The position numbers and the translations under genes are program-made. Below the pieces are notes generated by a model. That model did no database searches and had not been told where the DNA came from. It worked only from the letters and a program-made list of their open reading frames with translations. Shown in pieces: positions 1 through 10,399 of a stretch of 64,000 nt of DNA. Location: contig OZ345368.1 of assembly GCA_977006965.1 (NCBI GenBank), positions 558,001-622,000 on the forward strand. The letters are read 5' to 3'. Position 1 is the stretch's first letter. Each line of letters begins with the position of its first letter. Source of the DNA: Phymatolithon calcareum (Eukaryota; Rhodophyta; Florideophyceae; Hapalidiales).

Positions 1-194
1 TCAAGAGTGGCCCTTCCTACAATAAGAAAGTATCAAAGAAAAGCCAGAATCAAAGAAAGAATCGAGGATGAATCAAGAAAAGAGTCTGTAAGGAAGAAAA
101 CATCAGTAAGAACAAAAAGAAATGGAAAAATCGACGATAAAGTAGATAAGCTATAAAGGAGCCGACTTGCCTTCTTGCTTTTACTGCGGTATTT
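1..194. other. No gene seen at left edge
   Basis: A-rich sequence before the first recognisable repeat. Open frames here are short and overlap one another without any motif, so none is called. Confidence 0.5.
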
Positions 195-1007
195 CTCGAA
201 GCTGATGGAACAACTCCGCAGCCTTACGGCTCTAGTAAACCTTAACAGATAAGAGTGGTACTTGATGTCACAACAGCTGTCCAAGCTGCACAAGATGCAG
301 ACCATGGTCCAGCTTAACATCCATATCACTACGCATCCAATCTTCATTCGCCGTCCTTCAAAGGGATGCCCGGGTTGGAAACCATTTAGGACGTTAACGG
401 TAGCTAATCTCTCTGCCTTCTTTCATTTCCTTCTGTCTTCTCTCCCAGCTTCCTTGAGCGTTGCGGCACACCACACAGGGCGGAATGCATGTACTGCCAT
501 ACTACCAGAAGTGTTCAAAGCGGTGCCAAAGGTGGATGAAGTAGGTAGATGGTGATGAGTTGTCTTTGGTGAGTTGGTTGTTGGTTACCATGCTTTATTT
601 GACCAGCGATACCTTTTTGTAGTAATCATGAATAAGTGACAAGCAATCTATAAGATCTTCCATCAGTAAGATAGCACAAGCGCGGCAGGCGCAATGTGCG
701 AGATTACCCTTCCGTGTATTCTTACGCAGTAACATAGATGAAATACAAATGAAACAAATATGCGATCAGGAATCAGAGGAAATGCGCGGGAAATACAATA
801 AGTGAATCAGGGATCACAATACATGACGAAGACAAGATGTAGATGAACTTGAGGAGGCTCGGACCGAAGTGGAAGCTTGCGAATGGAGCCTGGATGCACT
901 TGAGATTTAGACAGCGGTGCAGAAATTGTACATTCCAACAAGAAGGCGATAGTCTTCTCCCCTGGGGAGACCGGAGCACAGCTCTTGACATTTCAAAAAT
1001 CCCTGAT
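195..1007 (-). mobile_element. Element A copy 1, 3' part (non-LTR retroelement)
   Basis: Matches the element A copies near 17, 19, 29 and 34.7 kb. Its sense is minus, so the 3' end lies at the left near 200. The body is broken twice: by a 429-bp insertion at 512-940, and at 1008 by a DDE transposon, after which A1 resumes at 4005. Family A is called non-LTR because other copies end in GAAA-rich tails and one has a 12-bp target duplication. The left limit is approximate. Confidence 0.65.
512..940. mobile_element. 429-bp insertion of unknown type in element A1
   Basis: Element A is interrupted exactly here compared with its other copies. AGAAG stands at 507-511 and again at 941-945, as expected of a 5-bp target duplication. 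I see no coding capacity, clear terminal repeats or A-rich tail, so the class is unknown. A solo LTR or other small non-autonomous element would fit. Confidence 0.55.
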
Positions 1008-4004
1008 GACCACAATTAGTGCGGATCGCGCTAATCAGGAACCTGGTATACTATTTAGGAACCCGCACTAATAGTTGTGACCAGCAATTAGTGCGCCAGG
1101 TTTATAGAAACACTATTCTCGCCAGCAAGATGAGAGATAAGAAAGGAAAGTACTTATTGCTATTAAAAGACGACCGAGTGAATAAATTATACATCTTCCT
1201 GTATGTTCGCGGATTTCTCTCCAAGATCTGGTACTGGCTCCCCTTCGCAATGCACTTATGCTCACAGACAATCTCTTGCAACTCTCTTTTCAACTGCGAC
1301 ACTTTCCACACCCCGTTTTCCATACCGAGACCGCATTGGAGCATTGCTTTTCTGGCCATGGTCATTCCGTTCGTGTCTTTGATATTGTTAACTTCTCGAA
1401 TAACATCAGCAGCGAGCCGCAAGAAATAACCCTTCCCGGGATTTCTCAAGGCTCCTGAGTTCCTTACATCCCGCCGGCCCGAGTCCTTGAAACCATTACC
1501 GCTCATGATCTGATTCAATTTTCGCTTCTCCCACTTCTCTCTCCAAACAGATTTGATTTTGGCTATTACAAAAGAATCAGCAGGCTGAATCTTATCGGTC
1601 GCATTCGGTACGAGCTTCCTAACCGTAGCATTAATTCGTCGCAGAACCGCCGTGGAAGCGTCAGTCTCTGCATGTCCTGAGGCATTGTCACACCATATGT
1701 GCCTCGTCCTCCCTGATTGTCCTGAACAACGTTGAGCGCGGCGCTCTTGAAGCCATTCGACCCAAAGACGTTGATTGATGAATCCACTTTGCTTGTGCGA
1801 TAAGAAACGCCGGGTACATTATCCGGAACACCGTGTATGGGATAGCTGGAGTTATCGTTCTGAAAAATCATAAAAGTAACTTCAATTCTTCCGTCAGGAC
1901 CTCCAGTAATGCGAACAACCATAGTCATGCCTTGTCCGCCCGATAGAACGTCACTGTACTTCACTTTTTTGTCTCCTCGAAACGCTAGAGTCTTTCCATT
2001 ATCCATATTGACGATAAAGTGTATTTCGTCAACGTTTTCAAACATAAACTCGTCGATAGTCCCTGACATGAGCTCACGTGACACGGCGCCGAGGTGGTAC
2101 GCGATCTTCTTGTCGATGTGTAGCTGTCGTACTGCACTCATCATTAGCTTACCACTTTGAGATCGCATAACGATGTTCTTCTTTTCCATGAACCTTTGCA
2201 CCCATCGGAACGTTAATTTCGCAATGATAGGCCTCCCTTTTTCTTCAGATGCAATATTGAAGTGAGGGTGTTCCGAGTTTTTTATGATATGAAAAGCGAT
2301 CTCCTGGTCAGAGACTGCGAAAACTTGACGCCGGCTTTTCTCAAACGGTGAAACTCAGACATAATCTGACCATAAAGCCATAAAAACCAAGGTGATGTGC
2401 GAGGACCTCTTCCAGATTGCGATTTTAGAGGAACTCGTCGATTTGTCGACGATGCAGAGCGCGGATTGCTTTGCGTGATCCTGATAGATAGAGGACCATA
2501 AAGTTGAGAGCTTAAAATTGTCTCGCGCTGTTTCCACCATCGACTGCACTTAGAACTGTCATTCTTCGGTTTTCCATTAAAGATATCCGGAAAGTGTTCG
2601 ATTGTTCGTGCGATGTGAAGAGTCGGTGTTTCGTTCGCAATCATCCACTTTACTTCCTTTCTCCGCTCTTCCTTAGTGGACACCTTCTGCAATGCCCGCT
2701 TCCTTCCCTGCCGTAACGATGGATCTGTCGTGGTATTTAGGTCACGAACAGCAGCCGGAGGAGCGCTTAGCGGGAAGGGCGGGTCGGGTGGTTTTAGGTC
2801 GTGGCCAGGAATGGGCGTGCATAGACGGGTGTGTTCGTGATTGCATGAATCGTCGTTCTTCTCTCCGTCTGGATCTACATGAAGGGGGACATGAGAATTG
2901 GAGAGCACAACCGCTGGAATAGGAAGAAGTGTGTCCTCCAAGTCGCTGTCAATGTCCGAGCTTACATAGATTTCGAGTAGAATTTTTCATTGCCTTGCGA
3001 TTGTATTGCCAGGATATTTGCACAAAAACTCAAATACAGCAGTGCAGGGTTCGGGAACTCTGTCCTTGTTTTCTGAGATGGTCGTTTCTAGATTGTTCTT
3101 GTCGAAGCCCATATGCCAAAGGCGGCTTTTCAGAGCAATGAGCTCGTTTTCTTCGTCTTCCAGCAAAACGTGAAGGATGATATTGCAGAACAGTATACTT
3201 CTGGAAGTGATGTTCAGTATCGAGATTCTGTTTTTCTGCTGACCGGCGTATCGCTCTTTAAATGCCTTTTCAAATCGCTATTGTTCTTACAAAAAGTCAT
3301 TAATTGTACGCCATTGACGTAATGTATGCATCTCTTGCACAGAAAAGGACAAAACTGGAGTTATTTTTAGCGAAGAGCGAAAGAATAAAGATTTTTACAA
3401 GATATGGTTTTAAACTGGAGTTTTGTTTTCTGGAGACGTGACAAAAGCTGCTGTAGATGAAGTGCTGATAGAACTATTACAGCAGAGATAAATGTGCTTG
3501 TTTTAATTTCCGGGTAACTTATGCATCTCGAATGCAGCACTTTACAGAGGATAATAAAGACAGACTTAAATAGTGTAAAATCGATTAAAATGTGTGCAGA
3601 GGGCTACTGTAGTTCCTTACATCTCCTGGGAATACAGTTGCTGCTCAGGTATCCAGCACATTACTCAACACCCGATTTCCAGCACCACCTTGCAGAGTAT
3701 AAATGAAATTCCATGGAAGCAGACACCCAGCGATGCTCAGCTCATAAAAGAGAGGCACGTGCCAATAGATCTGAGGAGACCTTCCAAGCTACTCTCAGGT
3801 GTACAGTAGGACGTGGAAGATTTCAACGTCAAAACAGCACATGAGATTGAAATAACCATTCCGAAAAAAATATTTTAGAGACCCTAATTAGTGCATCCAG
3901 GCAAAAAAAAGAGGAGATAACAATTAGTGCGGCCCACACTAATTAGGAACCTGACGTTCTAATTAGGAACCCGCACTACTTAGGAATCCGCACTAATTGT
4001 GGTC
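1008..4004 (-). mobile_element. DDE transposon with 19-bp terminal inverted repeats
   Basis: A perfect 19-bp inverted repeat bounds the element: gaccacaattagtgcggat at 1008-1026 and its complement at 3986-4004. Further TAGTGCG and GCACTAA motifs recur just inside both ends. The element sits within element A1, whose sequence resumes at 4005. It carries a broken transposase on the minus strand (1102-2941) and about 1 kb of non-coding sequence between the transposase start and the right end. No clean target duplication was read; the flanks are ..CTGAT and GTTAC... Confidence 0.85.
1102..2941 (-). pseudogene. DDE-superfamily transposase, frameshifted
   Basis: This would encode the transposase of the surrounding element. 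The minus-strand frame 2941-2282 holds the N-terminal region, 2201-1566 holds the first catalytic aspartate in NVDEIHF and then the conserved run GGQGMTMVV and GVPDNVPGVSYRT, and the third frame carries WCDNASGH (second aspartate), QPADSFVIAKIK (third acidic position) and the C-terminal tail down to 1102. The acidic residues are therefore present, but frame changes near 2320 and near 1750 break the gene. The sequence after SYRT is also shortened against what I recall of the family. It belongs to the pogo/DDE_1-like group known from oomycetes and algae; the exact subfamily is uncertain. It is not expected to be active as it stands. Confidence 0.8.
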
Positions 4005-4203
4005 GTTACTGCAGCGGGGAAAAATTCCTGACCAAACTCTTGGCTCCTTCCTGTGACGCACAGTTGCACGGGTAGCCGGACCGGTTATCATAACCGGCCT
4101 GTATCAAATCCGCTTAAATTCGAAAGATTTCTTGGAAATCCAGCGACGGCGGGGTTCGGTCTGGAATTTCGGGAGTGGCAAGTTCTCGATTTGCCGAGTC
4201 CCC
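4005..4203 (-). mobile_element. Element A copy 1, remaining 5' part
   Basis: Picks up the element A sequence exactly where the DDE transposon interrupted it (gcagcggggaaaaattcc, then the CCGGTTAT and GTATCAAATCCGCTTAA blocks shared with 19210-19310). Similarity ends near CCGAGTCCC at about 4203, so the copy is 5' truncated. Confidence 0.7.
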
Positions 4204-4320
4204 AGATGGATTTTTTTTCGAAGCACTGCTACTAACCCGAGAAGAATGCTACTGTTTCCTACTGGTAGCTATCACGAAAGCCAGAAAAATTCGGTTGTTT
4301 GCCTAAGGACTAGAATCACA

Positions 4321-5215
4321 CACTGGTGGTCCCAATATTCAAGAAAGGAGACCCAAGCTCCTCGAAAAGCTGCAGATCGATTTCGCTGTTGTCGGACGCT
4401 CGCAAAATATTCGAATCAGCGGTGGATAAACTGATCAGGAAGGAGTATTTCTTCAACAGATCACAAATGGGATTCCAACGTCGAAAAGGCACAAAAAGAG
4501 CCCTCCTCCGTTATGCAGCAGCCGTAAAACAAGGAAGAAAGGCGAAAGCCATATTTGACTTGAAGTCAGCATATGGTCGGGTACCACAAGAGGAGTTAAT
4601 GCGAGAAATCAACCTCAGATTATCCACAAACGTGGCATCGTTCGCTTCGCTCTCATTACAGAAGACCCTCTTCACGGTTATGAATGACGCAGGAAAAACA
4701 CGAGGTATAAGCGAGCGTGGAGTCCCCCCGGGATCCCCCATTAGCCCTAAACTGTTCAATATTCCGATAGACACCTTGGCAGAAAGGATCACGACCCTGA
4801 GCTTCAACGATTCTAATGCGAGTCTTCACTTGAATATGTTTGCCGACGACGTCATATTAATGGCGAGGAAGAAAGGCGAGCTCCGGTCAATGCTCAACTA
4901 ATGCTCCGAATGGGCGCTGGTCAATCGAATGACTTGGTCAACCAGAAAGTGCTCCGTCATACTTTCATGTCGAAGGATTAGACAACCGCTTCTTCTAGCG
5001 AACGAGGAAGTTCAAATAAGACTCACTGCAGAATATCTCGGTACGACAATCAACGAGAACGGAATTCGTGACCACCGACTCCTGGAAAGATTCAAAAGCG
5101 CTGGCGCAAAAGTCCGGCTCATGGGCACTCTAGGCATGACAAGAAAAGGATAGAACACAAAAAAATGCATCAGGCTTTTCAAAGCATTCATCAGGAAAGT
5201 ATATGAGTACGCCGC
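4321..5215 (+). pseudogene. LINE C reverse transcriptase fragment
   Basis: Part of a non-LTR retrotransposon ORF2. The frame starting about 4326 shows RT motifs in order: VPIFKKGDP with the SISLLSDARKI block, a DLKSAYGRVPQ palm motif, GVPPGSPISP, and the catalytic MFADDV near 4840. An in-frame TAA at 4899 stops it, but the same frame continues through the thumb (EYLGTTINENG) to a second stop at 5151 and on to VYEYAA near 5213. Two stops without frameshift suggest point decay of a once open frame. The copy lacks endonuclease and 3' end and is joined directly to LINE E. Confidence 0.8.
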
Positions 5216-6790
5216 GCCAACTGGGTTTTCGGAGAGACAAGAGCGGTACGTTGCCGTACTCGACCTATCTACAGCTTATGAAAGCGTCCCAAGGGATATC
5301 CTCCTTGAACGACTGAAGAACAAGCTACCGGCATACATCACAAGGATGGTATCCTACCTGATGAAACCGTCGTGGATCACGTCGGCAGGAGACGAAACAA
5401 AAACGTGGTACATTATCGACCGAGGTGTTCCCCAAGGGTCCCCCCTCAGTCCATGCCTATACAATATATTCACGGATACGTTCGTCGAAGCCGCCGCCCA
5501 AGTACCAAGAACCGTGTCTGAACATCCAGCGCAATTGTTTGCTGATGATGTTCTTCTTCAGGTTAAGAATGCCAAAGGGTTGCAAAGACTATTGGACATA
5601 GCCACGAAGTGGGCAGGCGAGAACTACATGAAATGGAACACAAAGCCAGGAAAGAGTGAGGTCCTTAAGTACAAAGGCCTCCCAAAGAAGAAATTTTTCC
5701 TTGCAGGAAAAGAGCTGCATCAGGCCTGGAGACTATCCTACCTGGGGATCAGTATGAACAACAACGGAGTCACGGACGATACAGCAATTTCAAGAGTTCG
5801 GAATGCGGTGGGATGTAGATGCAAACTCCGCCAAATAGGCGTGAACGTCAGAGGATTCCAGCCAGACATTTGCATCAAGATTTTCAAATCATTGATTCTC
5901 CCCAAATGGGAGTATGCCATTCACCTGACCACGATCACCAAACGTCTGTTATCGGCAATCGAAGCTGCAGAATGTCTTTTCTTCACTTATATTTTCGGCA
6001 AATATGCCGAACATCGAAGGGAGCGGATGCGAGTGCTCTGCCGACTCGCCAGCCCACAGATGAGGAGAGCGCACCAGGCTGAAAGGTTCGCCTTAAGCCT
6101 AGTAAGACGGAAGAAATAACTTGAGCTCGCAGAAGAATACCAAGGAAGAGAAGCAGACCTGGAAGATGTATCAAAGGATATTGGGCATCTTAGAGAAGAG
6201 AAGCACCTCAACGAAGCTCTAAAACAAGCAGAAGAAGGTATTGTATCAAAAACCAGACGCATACGAGAAGCAGCAAAAATATGGACGTTGGAAGAAGAGG
6301 GACGACAGTTAAAATCCCGGTCGACATGCCGAATGAACTACCAGGAGTGTTACATATAACGGACAGAGCTGCGCGGCTAAGATGCCTGAGATTTCTTTTC
6401 AACAGAGCTCCTTTGTGGAGAAAATCAGTTTTAGCGAAGTACTTTGGGCCCTGTGCTGTGGTTGAGCTCTTTTTTTCCTTTCAAGTTTATTTAAAAGCCC
6501 CACAGACTTCCGAAGATATGGGAAAGGCTTCCTCTGATGCTACCTACCTTGGTATAGCTCACGAAACGTCCACCAGTATGGCGGACGGGAAAACTCAGGA
6601 CTCGAAGTAGTCCTATCTCAGTCCTCGACGAGATTTTTGGTGCTTGGACTCGACCACTAGTTGAGCACGTTGTTCTCCAACGCACACTACGGTGCATGAA
6701 GATGGACCAAGAAACAGAATGTGAATGCGAGCGACTCACTCGAGCCCTCGCAGGGAGTGAGATCCGGATTAAGGAGATATTAGGAGGCTA
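5216..6790 (+). pseudogene. LINE E RT and C-terminal region, 5' truncated
   Basis: A second non-LTR element fused to LINE C. The frame through 5346-6119 carries VLDLSTAYESVPRDI, GVPQGSPLSP, catalytic LFADDVLL near 5540, the thumb SYLGISMNNNG and a tail through VLCRLASPQMRRAHQAERF. It stops at 6117 and the C-terminal part reappears at 6281 in another frame: VKIPVDMPNELPGVL, then RLRCLRFLFNR. A 192-bp antisense LINE F tail at 6468-6659 splits the end; EIRIKEIL-like sequence follows near 6765. Close relatives lie at 9751-10390 and 55331-57090. The N-terminal endonuclease is missing. Confidence 0.85.
6468..6659 (-). mobile_element. LINE F 3' tail inserted in LINE E
   Basis: Antisense copy of the LINE F 3' end seen at 58780-58970 (AAGTTTATTTAAAAGCCCCACAGA and onward). 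It is flanked by a 7-bp duplication GTTGAGC at 6461-6467 and 6660-6666, and the LINE E sequence reads through once it is removed. This is the usual outcome of target-primed reverse transcription with strong 5' truncation. Confidence 0.85.
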
Positions 6791-7058
6791 GTAGAGAGAT
6801 GAATGTGGAAGACAGCGAGAAGCTTCCCTGTTCATCAAATTGAGGTTTTGGGAGCTTTTAAAATAAATCAAAATATAACCCTCAGTACGCGGCGCATACA
6901 GGCTTGGAACCAATTTAATTGCTGAAATTGCTGAAGGAAAGAGCAATGAGGAAATTCGCTGTATGGACCGAAAAAGGTGGCAAAATTCGCTAAATCGGCA
7001 CCCTTGCAAATACTACTACTCGTTATGATTTCAGCTAGACAGCCACTTATCATTACAC

Positions 7059-7302
7059 GTAATTAAGATTATTTATTGAGAAGGTACCATGTGTCCCAAC
7101 TTAAGGAAAGTCGGCACGTTTCTAATCGCAATATACTAGCATCGAGAGCTGTCAGTTATCTTATTCAGAATTGCATAATATCACGTCAATGGCTCGCGCC
7201 ACTACATTCTCTTCGGTAGGGGTCCATGTAGGCTTCTTCAGGGTTCTGCTGAGTGTACCAATTGCCCATGCTCCTTGACTACCCATATCTTCAATCAGTT
7301 TC
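7059..7302 (-). mobile_element. LINE D 3' tail nested in the MULE
   Basis: A 244-bp antisense LINE D end, similar to 15112-15340 and, in the opposite sense, to 9500-9740. A perfect 13-bp duplication CTTATCATTACAC lies at 7046-7058 and 7303-7315. This shows that family D moves by target-primed reverse transcription and that it inserted after the MULE. Confidence 0.88.
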
Positions 7303-7375
7303 CTTATCATTACACTACTAATCCGCTACGCAAAGTACTCTGCACCTCGTCGCATTCGATTGCTGAGCTGACTCA

Positions 7376-8173
7376 CAATGCTCTCGCCCGAATCGTCTGA
7401 ACTCATGGAGAAGAAGGAGCTCGTGCTAAGGGTGGGTGACTGCCCTGGAGCAAACTTTGACAACGTTATCAACCTCTTAATCGCCCACAACACGTCTATT
7501 GCCAAGGCACATCGACGGGCAAGTTCCTCACGCCTTGCTGCTACAAGAAGCACCAGGAAAAATCCTCTGAGCGGAGAATCTGCTTGTGGAGCCGGAGATC
7601 ACCGAAAGTGACATGCTGAGGTTTGTTGTTTGCAGCCAAGTGACACCATTTCCTGTGGTAGTTAACAGCGACTACCACGCTACATGCTCTTGTCACCACT
7701 TTGAAGAGCACCAGCGGCCATGTAGCCACGTTTTCGTTGCACTTTTGTACTGTTCTAGACGCTTGGCGCAACATCAAGTAGCGTTCGACCCGTGAAACAA
7801 GATCTGTGTGGGACGCATGGCTATTGATAACGTGGGCCAAGCAACACGAGGGCATCATCATTCGTGTTGCAGTCACTGGTAAACAGCTAGTACAGGATGA
7901 TTTGGTCCGTTTGACCTTGTCGCTAAGTTGGGCCGCAAGCGCAAGAGGCCCTACTTCCAGTCCAAAATGAGGTCCCGTCACGGCTCCTCGTGCGGAAACA
8001 ACGGTCACTTCTCGCAGCCATGCGCCAGGCCGAACATCCGCAATATTGTTGAGGCGAAGCGAAAACAGATCGACAAAGCGGCTCAGTCCCTGATAATTGA
8101 GCTCACGGCCTGCGATAACGGAGATGCTACTTGCGACGAGGAGCTGAAGCATAGAGAGTTGCACATGAAATAA
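7376..8173 (+). pseudogene. MULE transposase C-terminal remnant (SWIM finger)
   Basis: Frames on the plus strand resemble the C-terminal half of a Mutator-type transposase. The frame from 7586 holds a SWIM zinc-binding motif, ATCSCHHFEEHQRPCSHVF (C-x-C, then C-x-H), followed after stops near 7793 by a frame holding a degenerate CCHC knuckle, SSCGNNGHFSQPC, near 7993-8031 and a basic tail ending at 8173. The upstream frame 7378-7611 (KELVLRVGDCPGANFDNVI) is in another phase. The DDE catalytic core is not seen, so this is a deletion derivative. Confidence 0.7.
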
Positions 8174-8451
8174 ATATTATTTTTTTGATAAGTTTATTTC
8201 TATGGAGTGCTCTGTGTATCATAACGAGTAGTAGATATTTCAAGGGGTGCCGATTTAGCGAAATTTGCCACCTTTTTCGGTCCATGCAGCGAATTTCCTC
8301 AAAGAGCAATCGTGCAATTCAACTGTTCGTCGCTTCTTGTTTTCAATTTAAACTGCAATTGGCAATCCCTACTCCAATCGATACTGCAATTCCTACCCTT
8401 TACTGCAATTCGTTTACCAATTAGCGAAGCCTAACTCTTCTTCGTTTCCGT

Positions 8452-8694
8452 TCAGCAGGCACGACTTGAGATGGTTGTAGGGGTTGTGTAGCCCTTGTTG
8501 TGCTCAAAAACGAACTCCGGTTTTGACTGGGAGGTGCATGGCTCTCCATCCGGGCACTGAAAGACTTGAAAAGACACCTTTGTTCGAACACTGAATCCTC
8601 GACGAATATTGACATCGCGAAGTTCTTCGCGGAGCTTCTTCATGAGAAGTAGGACCACCTCTTTCTTCGAGGGTTTCCGTGCTGGAGGCGACAT
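8452..8694 (-). CDS. Small ORF inside the MULE, unrecognised
   Basis: An 80-codon minus-strand ORF starting with a basic segment (MSPPARKPSKKEVVLLLMKK) and containing a CPDGEPC pair. It lies inside the MULE and converges with the transposase remnant, so it could be captured sequence or a second element-encoded protein. Nothing identifies it, and the length alone does not prove that it is coding. Confidence 0.25.
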   Translation of the reverse strand: MSPPARKPSKKEVVLLLMKKLREELRDVNIRRGFSVRTKVSFQVFQCPDGEPCTSQSKPEFVFEHNKGYTTPTTISSRAC

Positions 8695-9080
8695 GGTGAA
8701 TTTGGCCCTGGCGATATTAACTTAGCAGTCTCTTTGGCTTTTATAGGAGTACCACCGTAATTCTATGCAGCAGCCACGTTTATCTGATGCAATGTGCTAA
8801 CATAGACGTATGTTGAAAGTACAAAAGGGGTACGTATTCAAATGCATCGAATGCATAAGAAAACGTAGCTTTTTTCTGATTCAGCATATAAATAGAGAAA
8901 AACCTAGCGCAATACGCATCGCAATTGAATCTTCGTGAGAAATACACATTGCAATTAGATGCTCATCGTACCTCGCAAATTTCAATCACAAGTCTATTGT
9001 ACAATTAACTCGAATTGCAATTAATTGCAATTAATTGGAATTGCAATCAAATTGGTTCCAAGCCCGGGCGCATATAACTC

Positions 9081-9750
9081 CTGACACAATCCGAGTATCG
9101 AGAACAGCAGTGCAAGTCCAAGAGGACATCGCAACGATACTGTTTGGAAAGTGGGCAGGGCGGCACTGGAGAAGACTAATGAAGCTATACCAAATAGAGC
9201 CATGGGAGTTACGCCGACAGAACCTGCTTTCGAAGTTAACGCGAAGACTTTGGAAGGTTGTGGAGGAGACACGCGACGCGGGGACAGAGCTGGAACTCCA
9301 GACGCTGTACCGCATGCGAAAATCGAGCACATCAACTGATATCCATGACATGAGTGCCCTCCGACTAGCCTGGGAACAAAAATAAGAACGTCGCGCTAAG
9401 AAAATTACATTTTCCAAGAATGGTCTTCCACACCAAGCAGTGAGGATGAAAGAAAGCAGGCACATAATTCTCTGTGCAAGATGGTTTGCAAGTCAGTTTC
9501 CAAGAAATCCTCCAAAATTAAGAGAAAAAATGGGCAGTCAAGGAGCATGGGTAGTTAAAATACTGAAGAGCATCCTGAGGAAGCCGACATTGACCCCCAC
9601 AGAGGTGACCAACGTGGCCCGAGCCATCGACGCGATACTAAATAATTCTGATTAAGGAACCGAAATTTCGAGTGCAGTAGAATGCTAAGAAAGGTGCCGA
9701 CTTTTCTCACGTTGGGACACATGGTACCTTCTCAATAAATCGACATAAAT
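9081..9750 (+). pseudogene. LINE D C-terminal region and 3' end
   Basis: The frame from about 9081 to 9385 (IATILFGKWAGRHWRR, LWKVVEETRDAGTELE, MSALRLAWEQK) stops at 9383, then continues as RKITFSKNGLPHQAVRMK and HIILCARWFASQFPRNPP up to 9655. The latter part matches the LP..H..L..FP C-terminal domain shared by LINE E, F, G and H in this window. A 3' untranslated region follows, ending in GGTACCTTCTCAATAAAT near 9740. No RT core is present, so the copy is 5' truncated. Without the domain comparison it would be unrecognised. Confidence 0.65.
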
Positions 9751-10390
9751 ACGACAAGGAGCCGTTTTTAGTGGACAGGGGTGTACAACAGGGGTTCCCC
9801 GTCAGCCCGAGTCTGTTCAACGTTTTTACGGATGAGTTCGCCGAGCGTATGAGCGATGTTCCGAGCAAATGGGCGGATGTCCCCGCTGTCTTATTCGCAG
9901 AAGACGTTCTTCTGTCAGCAAAATCACCCGCTGCATTGCAAGGTATGCTGGACATGGCTAATTGTTAAGCCGAAGAGCGCGGTATGACATGGAATACGAA
10001 ACAGGGAAAAAGCGAGATCCTAGAATCATAGGAAACCCGATCGGCGTACCGGACGACCTACCAGGAGCGTTATATATAAGGGACGGAACTGCGAGGTTGA
10101 GATGCCTGAGAGTCATTTTCAACAGAGTTACTTTGTGGAGAAAGTCCATTCTGGCGAAGTACTTTGGGACTGGTGCTGTGGTGGAACTTATCGTGTTGCA
10201 ACGTATACTACGGCCCATGAAGATGGACAAAGAAACGGAATATGAATGCAGAAGACTTACTCGGGCCCTCACAGGGAGAGAAATTCGGATTAAGGAGATA
10301 TTAGAAGGATAGTAGAGAGATGAGTATGGAAAACAGCGAGAAGCGGCCCTGTTACTACAATTGAGGCTTTGGGAGCTTTTTTAAAAGCTC
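9751..10390 (+). pseudogene. LINE E copy with internal deletion
   Basis: RT motifs GVQQGFPVSPSLFN and VLFAEDVLLSA (catalytic FADD altered to FAED) occupy 9765-9960. After KQGKSEILES near 10025 the sequence jumps straight to the C-terminal block GVPDDLPGALYIRDGTARLR and REIRIKEILEG, ending at 10312. Compared with 5216-6790, about 1 kb of thumb and connection is missing. The altered FAED alone would probably inactivate the enzyme. The 3' tail abuts a small palindrome at 10357-10405. Confidence 0.78.
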
Positions 10391-10399
10391 CCAAAGTCT

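Larger units (their letters stand above)
6882..9071 (+). mobile_element. MULE-like (Mutator) DNA transposon
   Basis: Inverted arms pair 6940-7030 with 8215-8312 over about 85 bp (TCGCTAAATCGGCACCC and complement). Weaker outer arms pair 6899-6921 with 9045-9065 (CTTGGAACCAATTT). A candidate 9-bp duplication with one mismatch flanks the whole: ATATAACCC at 6873-6881 and ATATAACTC at 9072-9080. Inside is a transposase remnant with a SWIM zinc finger. The segment 8330-9060 is rich in CAATTGCAATT motifs. Exact ends are uncertain. Confidence 0.65.

Noticed and set aside
7541-8164. 207-codon minus-strand ORF
   Set aside because: Antisense of the MULE transposase, whose plus frame holds the SWIM finger and knuckle.
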